Positions 14,901 through 29,799 of a DNA stretch of 64,000 bases are shown here, piece by piece. The notes below the pieces were generated by a model, which was not told the origin of the DNA, searched no databases, and worked only from the letters and a program-made list of their open reading frames with translations. Origin of the DNA: Cladorhizidae sp. MBARI D1340-BT2 (Eukaryota; Porifera; Demospongiae; Poecilosclerida; Cladorhizidae). The first letter of the stretch is position 1. Each line of letters begins with the position of its first letter. Where the stretch lies: NCBI GenBank assembly GCA_028752905.1, contig JAQNBH010000132.1, forward strand, positions 310,001-374,000, read 5' to 3'. The translations under genes and the position numbers were made by a program.

Positions 14901-17900
14901 TGTATAACCATGCTAGGTATATAACCATGCTAGGTGTAATACCATGATAGGTGTAATACCATGCTAGGTGTATAACCATGCTAGGTATATAACCATGCTA
15001 GGTGTAATACCATGATAGGTGTAATACCATGCTAGGTGTATAACCATGCTAGGTATATAACCATGCTAGGTGTAATACCATGATAGGTGTAATACCATGC
15101 TAGGTGTATAACCATGCTAGGTATATAACCATGCTAGGTGTATAACCATTCTAGGTATATAACCATGCTAGGTATATAACCATGCTAGGTGTATAACCAT
15201 GCTAGGTGTATGACCATGCTAGGTATATAACCATGCTAGGTATATAACTATGCTAGGTGTATAACCATGCTAGGTGTATAACCATGCTAGGTGTATAACC
15301 ATGCTAGGTGTATAACCATGCTAGGTATATAAACATGCTAGGTGTATAACCATGCTAGGTATATAACCATGCTAGGTGTATAACCATGCTAGGTGTAATA
15401 CCATGATAGGTGTAATACCATGCTAGGTGTATAACCATGCTTGGTGTATAGCCATGCTAGGTGTATAACCATGCTAGGTGTATAACCGTGCTAGGTATAT
15501 AACTATGCTAGGTGTATGACCATGCTAGGTATATAACCATGCTAGGTGTATAACCATGCTAGGTGTATGACCATGCTAGGTATATAACCATGCTAGGTAT
15601 ATAACTATGCTAGGTGTATAACCATGCTAGGTGTATAACCATGCTAGGTGTATAGCCATGCTAGGTGTATAGCCATGCTAGGTGTATAACCATGCTAGGT
15701 GTATAACCATGCTAGGTATATAACCATGCTAGGTGTATAACCATGCTAGGTATATAACCATGCTAGGTGTATAACCATGCTAGGTGTATAACCATGCTAG
15801 CTATATAACCATGCTAGGTATATAACCATGCTAGGTGTATAACCATTCTAGGTATATAACCATGCTAGGTATATAACCATGCTAGGTGTATAACCATGCT
15901 AGGTGTATAACCATGCTAGGTATATAACCATGCTAGGTGTATAGCCATGCTAGGTGTATAACCATGCTAGGTATATAACCATGCTAGGTGTATAACCATG
16001 CTAGGTGAATAACCATGCTAGGTGTATAACCATGTTAGGTATATAACCATGCTTGGTGTATAACCATGCTAGGTATATAACCATGCTAGGTGTATAACTA
16101 TGCTACGTGTATAACCATGCTAGGTGTATAACCATGCTAGGTATATAACCATGCTAGGTGTATAACCATGCTAGGTATATAACCATGCTAGGTGTATAAC
16201 CATGCTAGGTGTATAACCATGCTAGGTATATAACCATGCTAGGTGTATAACCATGCTAGGTGTATAGCCATGCTAGGTGTATAACCATGCTAGGTGTATA
16301 ACCATGCTAGGTATATAACCATGCTAGGTGTATAACTATGCTACATAGGTGTATAACCATGCTAGGTATATAACCATGCTAGGTGTAATACCATGCGAGG
16401 TGTATAACCATGCTAGGTGTATGTATAGCCATGCTAGGTGTAATACCATGATAGGTGTAATACCATGCTAGGTGTATAACCATGCTTGGTGTATAGCCAT
16501 GCTAGGTGTATAACCATGCTAGGTATATAACCATGCTAGGTGTAATACCATGATAGGTATATAACCATGCTACTGTAGGTGTATAACTATGCTAGGTGTA
16601 TAACCATGCTAGGTGTATAACTATGCTAGGTGTATAACCATGCTAGGTGTATAACCATGCTTGTAGGTGTATAACCATGCTAGGTATATAACCATGCTAG
16701 GTGTATAACCATGCTAGGTATATAACCATGCTAGGTGTAATACCATGATAGGTGTAATACCATGCTAGGTGTATAACCATGCTAGGTATATAACCATGCT
16801 AGGTGTAATACCATGATAGGTGTAATACCATGCTAGGTGTATAACCATGCTAGGTATATAACCATGCTAGGTGTAATACCATGATAGGTGTAATACCATG
16901 CTAGGTGTATAACCATGCTAGGTATATAACCATGCTAGGTGTATAACCATTCTAGGTATATAACCATGCTAGGTATATAACCATGCTAGGTGTATAACCA
17001 TGCTAGGTGTATGACCATGCTAGGTATATAACCATGCTAGGTATATAACTATGCTAGGTGTATAACCATGCTAGGTGTATAACCATGCTACGTGTATAAC
17101 CATGCTAGGTGTATAACCATGCTAGGTATATAAACATGCTAGGTGTATAACCATGCTAGGTATATAACCATGCTAGGTGTATAACCATGCTAGGTGTAAT
17201 ACCATGATAGGTATATACCCATGCTAGGTGTATAACTATGCTAGGTATATAACCATGCTAGGTGTATAACCATGCTAGGTGTATAACCATGCTAGGTATA
17301 TAACCATGCTAGGTGTAATACCATGATAGGTGTAATACCATGCTAGGTGTATAACCATGCTAGGTATATAACCATGCTAGGTGTATAACTATGCTAGGTG
17401 TATAAACCATGCTAGGTGTATAACCATGCTAGGTGTAATACCATGCGAGGTGTATAACCATGCTAGGTGTATGTATAGCCATGCTAGGTGTAATACCATG
17501 ATAGGTGTAATACCATGCTAGGTGTATAACAATGCTTGGTGTATAGCCATGCTAGGTGTATAACCATGCTAGGTATATAACCATGCTACTGTAGGTGTAA
17601 TACCATGATAGGTATATAACCATGCTACTGTAGGTGTATAACTATGCTAGGTGTATAACCATGCTAGGTGTATAACTATGCTAGGTGTATAACCATGCTA
17701 GGTGTATAACCATGCTAGGTGTATAACCATGCTAGGTATATAACCATGCTAGGTGTATAACCATGCTAGGTATATAACCATGCTAGGTGTAATACCATGA
17801 TAGGTGTAATACCATGCTAGGTGTATAACCATGCTAGGTATATAACCATGCTAGGTGTAATACCATGATAGGTGTAATACCATGCTAGGTGTATAACCAT

Positions 17901-19500
17901 GCTAGGTATATAACCATGCTAGGTGTAATACCATGATAGGTGTAATACCATGCTAGGTGTATAACCATGCTAGGTATATAACCATGCTAGGTGTATAACC
18001 ATTCTAGGTATATAACCATGCTAGGTGTATAAACATGCTAGGTGTATAACCATGCTTGGTGTATAGCCATGCTAGGTGTATAACCATGCTAGGTATATAA
18101 CCATGCTAGGTGTAATACCATGATAGGTATATAACCATGCTACTGTAGGTGTATAACTATGCTAGGTGTATAACCATGCTAGGTGTATAACTATGCTAGG
18201 TGTATAACCATGCTAGGTGTATAACCATGCTAGGTGTATAACCATGCTAGGTATATAACCATGCTAGGTGTATAACCATGCTAGGTATATAACCATGCTA
18301 GGTGTAATACCATGATAGGTGTAATACCATGCTAGGTGTATAACCATGCTAGGTATATAACCATGCTAGGTGTAATACCATGATAGGTGTAATACCATGC
18401 TAGGTGTATAACCATGCTAGGTATATAACCATGCTAGGTGTAATACCATGATAGGTGTAATACCATGCTAGGTGTATAACCATGCTAGGTATATAACCAT
18501 GCTAGGTGTATAACCATTCTAGGTATATAACCATGCTAGGTATATAACCATGCTAGGTGTATAACCATGCTAGGTGTATGACCATGCTAGGTATATAACC
18601 ATGCTAGGTATATAACTATGCTAGGTGTATAACCATGCTAGGTGTATAACCATGCTAGGTGTATAACCATGCTAGGTGTATAACCATGCTAGGTATATAA
18701 ACATGCTAGGTGTATAACCATGCTAGGTATATAACCATGCTAGGTGTATAACCATGCTAGGTGTAATACCATGATAGGTATATACCCATGCTAGGTGTAT
18801 AACTATGCTAGGTGTATAACCATGCTAGGTGTATAACCATGCTAGGTGTATAACCATGCTAGGTATATAACCATGCTAGGTGTAATACCATGATAGGTGT
18901 AATACCATGCTAGGTGTATAACCATGCTAGGTATATAACCATGCTAGGTGTATAACTATGCTAGGTGTATAACCATGCTAGGTGTATAACCATGCTAGGT
19001 GTAATACCATGCGAGGTGTATAACCATGCTAGGTGTATGTATAGCCATGCTAGGTGTAATACCATGATAGGTGTAATACCATGCTAGGTGTATAACCATG
19101 CTTGGTGTATAGCCATGCTAGGTGTATAACCATGCTAGGTATATAACCATGCTAGGTGTAATACCATGATAGGTATATAACCATGCTACTGTAGGTGTAT
19201 AACTATGCTAGGTGTATAACCATGCTAGGTGTATAACTATGCTAGGTGTATAACCATGCTAGGTGTATAACCATGCTAGGTGTATAACCATGCTAGGTAT
19301 ATAACCATGCTAGGTGTATAACCATGCTAGGTATATAACCATGCTAGGTGTAATACCATGATAGGTGTAATACCATGCTAGGTGTATAACCATGCTAGGT
19401 ATATAGCCATGCTAGGTGTAATACCATGATAGGTGTAATACCATGCTAGGTGTATAACCATGCTTGGTGTATAGCCATGCTAGGTGTATAACCATGCTAG
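8941..19500 (+). repeat. ~4.03-kb higher-order repeat, three copies, middle copy deleted
   Basis: Copy A is 8941-12972 (about 4,032 bp), copy B 12973-16340 (3,368 bp) and copy C from 16341 to about 19500. The diagnostic unit ctacatag lies at 8941, 12973 and 16341. Markers in B and C are exactly 3,368 bp apart: cgagg at 13028/16396 and 14078/17446, gcttgtagg at 13291/16659, and aaac at 14663/18031. A-to-B offsets rise from 4,031 to 4,040 and then fall to 3,368 (gcttgg at 12071/15439), so B lacks about 672 bp. C keeps that segment: cgagg at 11604 in A and 19012 in C differ by 7,408, which equals 4,040 + 3,368. Confidence 0.85.
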
Positions 19501-22500
19501 GTATATAACCATGCTACTGTAGGTGTAATACCATGATAGGTATATAACCATGCTACTGTAGGTGTATAACTATGCTAGGTGTATAACCATGCTAGGTGTA
19601 TAACTATGCTAGGTGTATAACCATGCTAGGTGTATAACCATGCTAGGTGTATAACCATGCTAGGTATATAACCATGCTAGGTGTATAACCATGCTAGGTA
19701 TATAACCATGCTATGTGTAATACCATGATAGGTGTAATACCATGCTAGGTGTATAACCATGCTAGGTATATAACCATGCTAGGTGTAATACCATGATAGG
19801 TGTAATACCATGCTAGGTGTATAACCATGCTAGGTATATAACCATGCTAGGTGTAATACCATGATAGGTGTAATACCATGCTAGGTGTATAACCATGCTA
19901 GGTATATAACCATGCTAGGTGTATAACCATTCTAGGTATATAACCATGCTAGGTGTATAACCATGCTAGGTATATAACCATGCTAGGTGTATAACCATTC
20001 TAGGTATATAACCATGCTAGGTGTATAAACATGCTAGGTGTATAACCATGCTAGGTGTATAACCATGCTAGGTATATAACCATGCTAGGTGTATAACCAT
20101 GCTAGGTATATAACCATGCTAGGTGTATAACCATTCTAGGTATATAACCATGCTAGGTGTATAACCATGCTAGGTATATAACCATGCTAGGTGTATAACC
20201 ATTCTAGGTATATAACCATGCTAGGTGTATAAACATGCTAGGTGTATAACCATGCTAGGTGTATAACCATGCTAGGTATATAACCATGCTAGGTATATAA
20301 CCATGCTAGGTATATAACCATGCTAGGTGTATAAACATGCTAGGTGTATAACCATGCTAGGTGTATAACCATGCTAGGTATATAACCATGCTAGGTGTAA
20401 TACCATGATAGGTGTAATACCATGCTAGGTGTATAACCATGCTAGGTATATAACCATGCTAGGTGTATAACCATTCTAGGTATATAACCATGCTAGGTGT
20501 ATAACTATGCTTGGTGTATAGCCATGCTAGGTGTATAACCATGCTAGGTATATAACCATGCTAGGTGTAATACCATGATAGGTATATAACCATGCTACTG
20601 TAGGTGTAATACCATGCTAGGTGTATAACCATGCTTGGTGTATAGCCATGCTAGGTGTATAACCATGCTAGGTATATAACCATGCTAGGTTTAATACCAT
20701 GATAGGTATATAACCATGCTACTGTAGGTGTATAACTATGCTAGGTATATAACCATGCTAGGTGTAATACCATGATAGGTATATAACCATGCTACTGTAG
20801 GTGTATAACTATGCTAGGTGTATAACCATGCTAGGTGTATAACTATGCTAGGTGTATAACCATGCTAGGTGTATAACCATGCTAGGTGTATAACCATGCT
20901 AGGTATATAACCATGCTAGGTGTATAACCATGCTAGGTATATAACCATGCTAGGTGTAATACCATGATAGGTGTAATACCATGCTAGGTGTATAACCATG
21001 CTAGGTATATAACCATGCTAGGTGTAATACCATGATAGGTGTAATACCATGCTAGGTGTATAACCATGCTAGGTATATAACCATGCTAGGTGTAATACCA
21101 TGATAGGTGTAATACCATGCTAGGTGTATAACCATGCTAGGTATATAACCATGCTAGGTGTATAACCATTCTAGGTATATAACCATGCTAGGTATATAAC
21201 CATGCTAGGTGTATAACCATGCTAGGTGTATGACCATGCTAGGTATATAACCATGCTAGGTATATAACTATGCTAGGTGTATAACCATGCTAGGTGTATA
21301 ACCATGCTAGGTGTATAACCATGCTAGGTGTATAACCATGCTAGGTATATAAACATGCTAGGTGTATAACCATGCTAGGTATATAACCATGCTAGGTGTA
21401 TAACCATGCTAGGTGTAATACCATGATAGGTATATACCCATGCTAGGTGTATAACTATGCTAGGTGTATAACCATGCTAGGTGTATAACCATGCTAGGTG
21501 TATAACCATGCTAGGTGTATAACCATGCTAGGTGTATAACCATGCTAGGTGTATAACCATGCTAGGTATATAACCATGCTAGGTGTAATAACCATGATAG
21601 GTGTAATACCATGCTAGGTGTATAACCATGCTAGGTATATAACCATGCTAGGTGTATAACTATGCTAGGTGTATAACCATGCTAGGTGTATAACCATGCT
21701 AGGTGTAATACCATGCGAGGTGTATAACCATGCTAGGTGTATGTATAGCCATGCTAGGTGTAATACCATGATAGGTGTAATTGCTAGGTGTATAACCATG
21801 CTTGGTGTATAGCCATGCTAGGTGTATAACCATGCTAGGTATATAACCATGCTAGGTGTAATACCATGATAGGTATATAACCATGCTACTGTAGGTGTAT
21901 AACTATGCTAGGTGTATAACCATGCTAGGTGTATAACTATGCTAGGTGTATAACCATGCTAGGTGTATAACCATGCTAGGTGTATAACCATGCTAGGTAT
22001 ATAACCATGCTAGGTGTATAACCATGCTAGGTATATAACCATGCTAGGTGTAATACCATGATAGGTGTAATACCATGCTAGGTGTATAACCATGCTAGGT
22101 ATATAGCCATGCTAGGTGTAATACCATGATAGGTGTAATACCATGCTAGGTGTATAACCATGCTTGGTGTATAGCCATGCTAGGTGTATAACCATGCTAG
22201 GTATATAACCATGCTAGGTGTAATACCATGATAGGTATATAACCATGCTACTGTAGGTGTATAACTATGCTAGGTGTATAACCATGCTAGGTGTATAACT
22301 ATGCTAGGTGTATAACCATGCTAGGTGTATAACCATGCTAGGTGTATAACCATGCTAGGTATATAACCATGCTAGGTGTATAACCATGCTAGGTATATAA
22401 CCATGCTAGGTGTAATACCATGATAGGTGTAATACCATGCTAGGTGTATAACCATGCTAGGTATATAACCATGCTAGGTGTAATACCATGATAGGTGTAA

Positions 22501-25500
22501 TACCATGCTAGGTGTATAACCATGCTAGGTATATAACCATGCTAGGTGTAATACCATGATAGGTGTAATACCATGCTAGGTGTATAACCATGCTAGGTAT
22601 ATAACCATGCTAGGTGTATAACCATTCTAGGTATATAACCATGCTAGGTGTATAACCATGCTAGGTATATAACCATGCTAGGTGTATAACCATTCTAGGT
22701 ATATAACCATGCTAGGTGTATAAACATGCTAGGTGTATAACCATGCTAGGTGTATAACCATGCTAGGTATATAACCATGCTAGGTGTATAACCATGCTAG
22801 GTATATAACCATGCTAGGTGTATAACCATTCTAGGTATATAACCATGCTAGGTGTATAACCATGCTAGGTATATAACCATGCTAGGTGTATAACCATTCT
22901 AGGTATATAACCATGCTAGGTGTATAAACATGCTAGGTGTATAACCATGCTAGGTGTATAACCATGCTAGGTATATAACCATGCTAGGTATATAACCATG
23001 CTAGGTATATAACCATGCTAGGTGTATAAACATGCTAGGTGTATAACCATGCTAGGTGTATAACCATGCTAGGTATATAACCATGCTAGGTGTAATACTA
23101 TGATAGGTGTAATACCATGCTAGGTGTATAACCATGCTAGGTATATAACCATGCTAGGTGTATAACCATTCTAGGTATATAACCATGCTAGGTGTATAAC
23201 TATGCTTGGTGTATAGCCATGCTAGGTGTATAACCATGCTAGGTATATAACCATGCTAGGTGTAATACCATGATAGGTATATAACCATGCTACTGTAGGT
23301 GTAATACCATTCTAGGTGTATAACCATGCTTGGTGTATAGCCATGCTAGGTGTATAACCATGCTAGGTATATAACCATGCTAGGTGTAATACCATGATAG
23401 GTATATAACCATGCTACTGTAGGTGTATAACTATGCTAGGTGTATAACCATGCTAGGTGTATAACTATGCTAGGTGTATAACCATGCTAGGTGTATAACC
23501 ATGCTAGGTGTATGACCATGCTAGGTATATAACCATGCTAGGTATATAACTATGCTAGGTGTATAACCATGCTAGGTGTATAACCATGCTAGGTGTATAA
23601 CCATGCTAGGTGTATAACCATGCTAGGTATATAAACATGCTAGGTGTATAACCATGCTAGGTATATAACCATGCTAGGTGTATAACCATGCTAGGTGTAA
23701 TACCATGATAGGTATATACCCATGCTAGGTGTATAACTATGCTAGGTGTATAACCATGCTAGGTGTATAACCATGCTAGGTGTATAACCATGCTAGGTAT
23801 ATAACCATGCTAGGTGTAATACCATGATAGGTGTAATACCATGCTAGGTGTATAACCATGCTAGGTATATAACCATGCTAGGTGTATAACTATGCTAGGT
23901 GTATAACCATGCTAGGTGTATAACCATGCTAGGTGTAATACCATGCGAGGTGTATAACCATGCTAGGTGTATGTATAGCCATGCTAGGTGTAATACCATG
24001 ATAGGTGTAATACCATGCTAGGTGTATAACCAAGCTTGGTGTATAGCCATGCTAGGTGTATAACCATGCTAGGTATATAACCATGCTAGGTGTAATACCA
24101 TGATAGGTATATAACCATGCTACTGTAGGTGTATAACTATGCTAGGTGTATAACCATGCTAGGTGTATAACTATGCTAGGTGTATAACCATGCTAGGTGT
24201 ATAACCATGCTAGGTGTATAACCATGCTAGGTATATAACCATGCTAGGTGTATAACCATGCTAGGTATATAACCTATAACCATGCTAGGTGTAATACCAT
24301 GATAGGTGTAATACCATGCTAGGTGTATAACCATGCTAGGTATATAGCCATGCTAGGTGTAATACCATGATAGGTGTAATACCATGCTAGGTGTATAACC
24401 ATGCTTGGTGTTTAGCCATGCTAGGTGTATAACCATGCTAGGTATATAACCATGCTAGGTGTAATACCATGATAGGTATATAACCATGCTACTGTAGGTG
24501 TATAACTATGCTAGGTGTATAACCATGCTAGGTGTATAACTATGCTAGGTGTATAACCATGCTAGGTGTATAACCATGCTAGGTGTATAACCATGCTAGG
24601 TATATAACCATGCTAGGTGTATAACCATGCTAGGTATATAACCATGCTAGGTGTAATACCATGATAGGTGTAATACCATGCTAGGTGTATAACCATGCTA
24701 GGTATATAACCATGCTAGGTGTAATACCATGATAGGTGTAATACCATGCTAGGTGTATAACCATGCTAGGTATATAACCATGCTAGGTGTAATACCATGA
24801 TAGGTGTAATACCATGCTAGGTGTATAACCATGCTAGGTATATAACCATGCTAGGTGTATAACCATTCTAGGTATATAACCATGCTAGGTGTATAACCAT
24901 GCTAGGTATATAACCATGCTAGGTGTATAACCATTCTAGGTATATAACCATGCTAGGTGTATAAACATGCTAGGTGTATAACCATGCTAGGTGTATAACC
25001 ATGCTAGGTATATAACCATGCTAGGTGTATAACCATGCTAGGTATATAACCATGCTAGGTGTATAACCATTCTAGGTATATAACCATGCTAGGTGTATAA
25101 CCATGCTAGGTATATAACCATGCTAGGTGTATAACCATTCTAGGTATATAACCATGCTAGGTGTATAAACATGCTAGGTGTATAACCATGCTAGGTGTAT
25201 AACCATGCTAGGTATATAACCATGCTAGGTATATAACCATGCTAGGTATATAACCATGCTAGGTGTATAAACATGCTAGGTGTATAACCATGCTAGGTGT
25301 ATAACCATGCTAGGTATATAACCATGCTAGGTGTAATACCATGATAGGTGTAATACCATGCTAGGTGTATAACCATGCTAGGTATATAACCATGCTAGGT
25401 GTATAACCATTCTAGGTATATAACCATGCTAGGTGTATAACTATGCTTGGTGTATAGCCATGCTAGGTGTATAACCATGCTAGGTATATAACCATGCTAG

Positions 25501-28500
25501 GTGTAATACCATGATAGGTATATAACCATGCTACTGTAGGTGTAATACCATGCTAGGTGTATAACCATGCTTGGTGTATAGCCATGCTAGGTGTATAACC
25601 ATGCTAGGTATATAACCATGCTACATGTAGGTGTAATACCATGATAGGTATATAACCATGCTACTGTAGGTGTATAACTATGCTAGGTGTATAACCATGC
25701 TAGGTGTATAACTATGCTAGGTGTATAACCATGCTAGGTGTATAACCATGCTAGGTGTATAACCATGCTAGGTATATAACCATGCTAGGTGTATAACCAT
25801 GCTAGGTATATAACCATGCTAGGTGTAATACCATGATAGGTGTAATACCATGCTAGGTGTATAACCATGCTAGGTATATAACCATGCTAGGTGTAATACC
25901 ATGATAGGTGTAATACCATGCTAGGTGTATAACCATGCTAGGTATATAACCATGCTAGGTGTAATACCATGATAGGTGTAATACCATGCTAGGTGTATAA
26001 CCATGCTAGGTATATAACCATGCTAGGTGTATAACCATTCTAGGTATATAACCATGCTAGGTGTATAAACATGCTAGGTGTATAACCATGCTAGGTGTAT
26101 AACCATGCTAGGTATATAACAATGCTAGGTGTATAACCATGGTAGGTATATAACCATGCTAGGTGTATAACCATGCTAGGTATATAACCATGCTAGGTGT
26201 ATAGCCATGCTAGGTGTATAACCATGCTAGGTGTAATACCATGATAGGTGTAATACCATGCTAGGTGTATAACCATGCTAGGTATATAACCATGCTAGGT
26301 GTAATACCATGATAGGTGTAATACCATGCTAGGTGTATAACCATGCTAGGTATATAACCATGCTAGGTGTAATACCATGATAGGTGTAATACCATGCTAG
26401 GTGTATAACCATGCTAGGTATATAACCATGCTAGGTGTATAACCATTCTAGGTATATAACCATGCTAGGTGTATAAACATGCTAGGTGTATAACCATGCT
26501 AGGTGTATAACCATGCTAGGTATATAACCATGCTAGGTGTATAACCATGCTAGGTATATAACCATGCTAGGTATATAACCATGCTAGGTGTATAACCATG
26601 CTAGGTGTATAACCATGCTAGGTGTATAACCATGCTAGGTATATAGCCATGCTAGGTGTATAGCCATGCTAGGTGTATAACCATGCTAGGTATATAACCA
26701 TGCTAGGTGTATAACCATGATAGGTGTAATACCATGCTAGGTGTATAACCATGCTAGGTATATAACCATGCTAGGTGTATAACCATTCTAGGTATATAAC
26801 CATGCTAGGTGTATAGCCATGCTAGGTGTATAACCATGCTAGGTATATAACCATGCTAGGTGTATAACCATGCTAGGTGAATAACCATGCTAGGTGTATA
26901 ACCATGCTAGGTATATAACCATGCTTGGTGTATAACCATGCTAGGTATATAACCATGCTAGGTGTATAACTATGCTACGTGTATAACCATGCTAGGTGTA
27001 TAACCATGCTAGGTATATAACCATGCTAGGTGTATAACCATGCTAGGTGTATGACCATGCTAGGTATATAACCATGCTAGGTATATAACTATGCTAGGTG
27101 TATAACCATGCTAGGTGTATAACCATGCTAGGTGTATAGCCATGCTAGGTGTATAGCCATGCTAGGTGTATAACCATGCTAGGTATATAACCATGCTAGG
27201 TGTATAACCATGCTAGGTGTAATACCATGCTAGGTGTATAACCATGCTAGGTATATAACCATGCTAGGTGTATAACCATTCTAGGTATATAACCATGCTA
27301 GGTGTATAACTATGCTTGGTGTATAGCCATGCTAGGTGTATAACCATGCTAGGTATATAACCATGCTAGGTGTAATACCATGATAGGTATATAACCATGC
27401 TACTGTAGGTGTAATACCATGCTAGGTGTATAACCATGCTTGGTGTATAGCCATGCTAGGTGTATAACCATGCTAGGTATATAACCATGCTACATGTAGG
27501 TGTAATACCATGATAGGTATATAACCATGCTACTGTAGGTGTATAACTATGCTAGGTGTATAACCATGCTAGGTGTATAACTATGCTAGGTGTATAACCA
27601 TGCTAGGTGTATAACCATGCTAGGTGTATAACCATGCTAGGTATATAACCATGCTAGGTGTATAACCATGCTAGGTATATAACCATGCTAGGTGTAATAC
27701 CATGATAGGTGTAATACCATGCTAGGTGTATAACCATGCTAGGTATATAACCATGCTAGGTGTAATACCATGATAGGTGTAATACCATGCTAGGTGTATA
27801 ACCATGCTAGGTATATAACCATGCTAGGTGTAATACCATGATAGGTGTAATACCATGCTAGGTGTATAACCATGCTAGGTATATAACCATGCTAGGTGTA
27901 TAACCATTCTAGGTATATAACCATGCTAGGTGTATAAACATGCTAGGTGTATAACCATGCTAGGTGTATAACCATGCTAGGTATATAACAATGCTAGGTG
28001 TATAACCATGCTAGGTATATAACCATGCTAGGTGTATAACCATGCTAGGTATATAACCATGCTAGGTGTATAGCCATGCTAGGTGTATAACCATGCTAGG
28101 TGTAATACCATGATAGGTGTAATACCATGCTAGGTGTATAACCATGCTAGGTATATAACCATGCTAGGTGTAATACCATGATAGGTGTAATACCATGCTA
28201 GGTGTATAACCATGCTAGGTATATAACCATGCTAGGTGTAATACCATGATAGGTGTAATACCATGCTAGGTGTATAACCATGCTAGGTATATAACCATGC
28301 TAGGTGTATAACCATTCTAGGTATATAACCATGCTAGGTGTATAAACATGCTAGGTGTATAACCATGCTAGGTGTATAACCATGCTAGGTATATAACCAT
28401 GCTAGGTGTATAACCATGCTAGGTATATAACCATGCTAGGTATATAACCATGCTAGGTGTATAACCATGCTAGGTGTATAACCATGCTAGGTGTATAACC

Positions 28501-29799
28501 ATGCTAGGTATATAGCCATGCTAGGTGTATAGCCATGCTAGGTGTATAACCATGCTAGGTATATAACCATGCTAGGTGTATAACCATGATAGGTGTAATA
28601 CCATGCTAGGTGTATAACCATGCTAGGTATATAACCATGCTAGGTGTATAACCATTCTAGGTATATAACCATGCTAGGTGTATAGCCATGCTAGGTGTAT
28701 AACCATGCTAGGTATATAACCATGCTAGGTGTATAACCATGCTAGGTGAATAACCATGCTAGGTGTATAACCATGCTAGGTATATAACCATGCTTGGTGT
28801 ATAACCATGCTAGGTATATAACCATGCTAGGTGTATAACTATGCTACGTGTATAACCATGCAAGGTGTATAACCATGCTAGGTATATAACCATGCTAGGT
28901 GTATAACCATGCTAGGTGTATGACCATGCTAGGTATATAACCATGCTAGGTATATAACTATGCTAGGTGTATAACCATGCTAGGTGTATAACCATGCTAG
29001 GTGTATAGCCATGCTAGGTGTATAGCCATGCTAGGTGTATAACCATGCTAGGTATATAACCATGCTAGGTGTATAACCATGCTAGGTGTATAACCATGCT
29101 AGGTGTATAACCATGCTAGGTATATAACCATGCTTGGTGTATAACCATGCTAGGTATATAACCATGCTAGGTGTATAACTATGCTACGTGTATAACCATG
29201 CTAGGTGTATAACCATGCTAGGTATATAACCATGCTAGGTGTATAACCATGCTAGGTGTATAACCATGCTAGGTATATAACCATGCTAGGTGTATAGCCA
29301 TGCTAGGTGTATAACCATGCTAGGTATATAACCATGCTAGGTGTATAACCATGCTAGGTGAATAACCATGCTAGGTGTATAACCATGCTAGGTATATAAC
29401 CATGCTTGGTGTATAACCATGCTAGGTATATAACCATGCTAGGTGTATAACTATGCTACGTGTATAACCATGCTAGGTATATAACCATGCTAGGTATATA
29501 ACCATGCTAGGTGTATAACCATGCTAGTTATATAACCATGCTAGGTGTATAACTATGCTACGTGTATAACCATGCTAGGTATATAACCATGCTTGGTGTA
29601 TAACCATGCTAGGTATATAACCATGCTAGGTGTATAACCATGCTAGGTGTATAACCATGCTAGGTGTATAACCATGCTAGGTATATAACCATGCTAGGTG
29701 TATAACCATGCTAGGTATATAACCATTCTAGGTATATAACTATGCTACGTGTATAACCATGCTAGGTGTATAACCATGCTAGGTATATAACCATGCTAG

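Larger units (their letters stand above)
1..29799 (+). repeat. 17-bp satellite array, left block
   Basis: Head-to-tail array of a 17-bp monomer, consensus ctaggtgtataaccatg, about 1,750 copies, all in the same orientation and running off the left edge. The commonest variants are a g-to-a change (ctaggtatataaccatg), a ta/at swap (ctaggtgtaataccatg) and the same with a first-base change (ataggtgtaataccatg). The blocks AGGT and CCATG are almost invariant and the middle varies. Rarer length variants are a 22-bp unit with ctactgtag, a 21-bp unit with gtatgtatag, and units with ctacatag. Because 17 is not a multiple of 3 and the unit contains stop triplets, every frame is closed within about 51 bp, so it is non-coding. 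The function is unknown. A heterochromatic or centromeric role is possible but has no direct support here. Confidence 0.98.

Noticed and set aside
1..29799. CRISPR-like or spacer-containing array
   Set aside because: Units are contiguous 17-mers with no unique spacers, and the context is eukaryotic.
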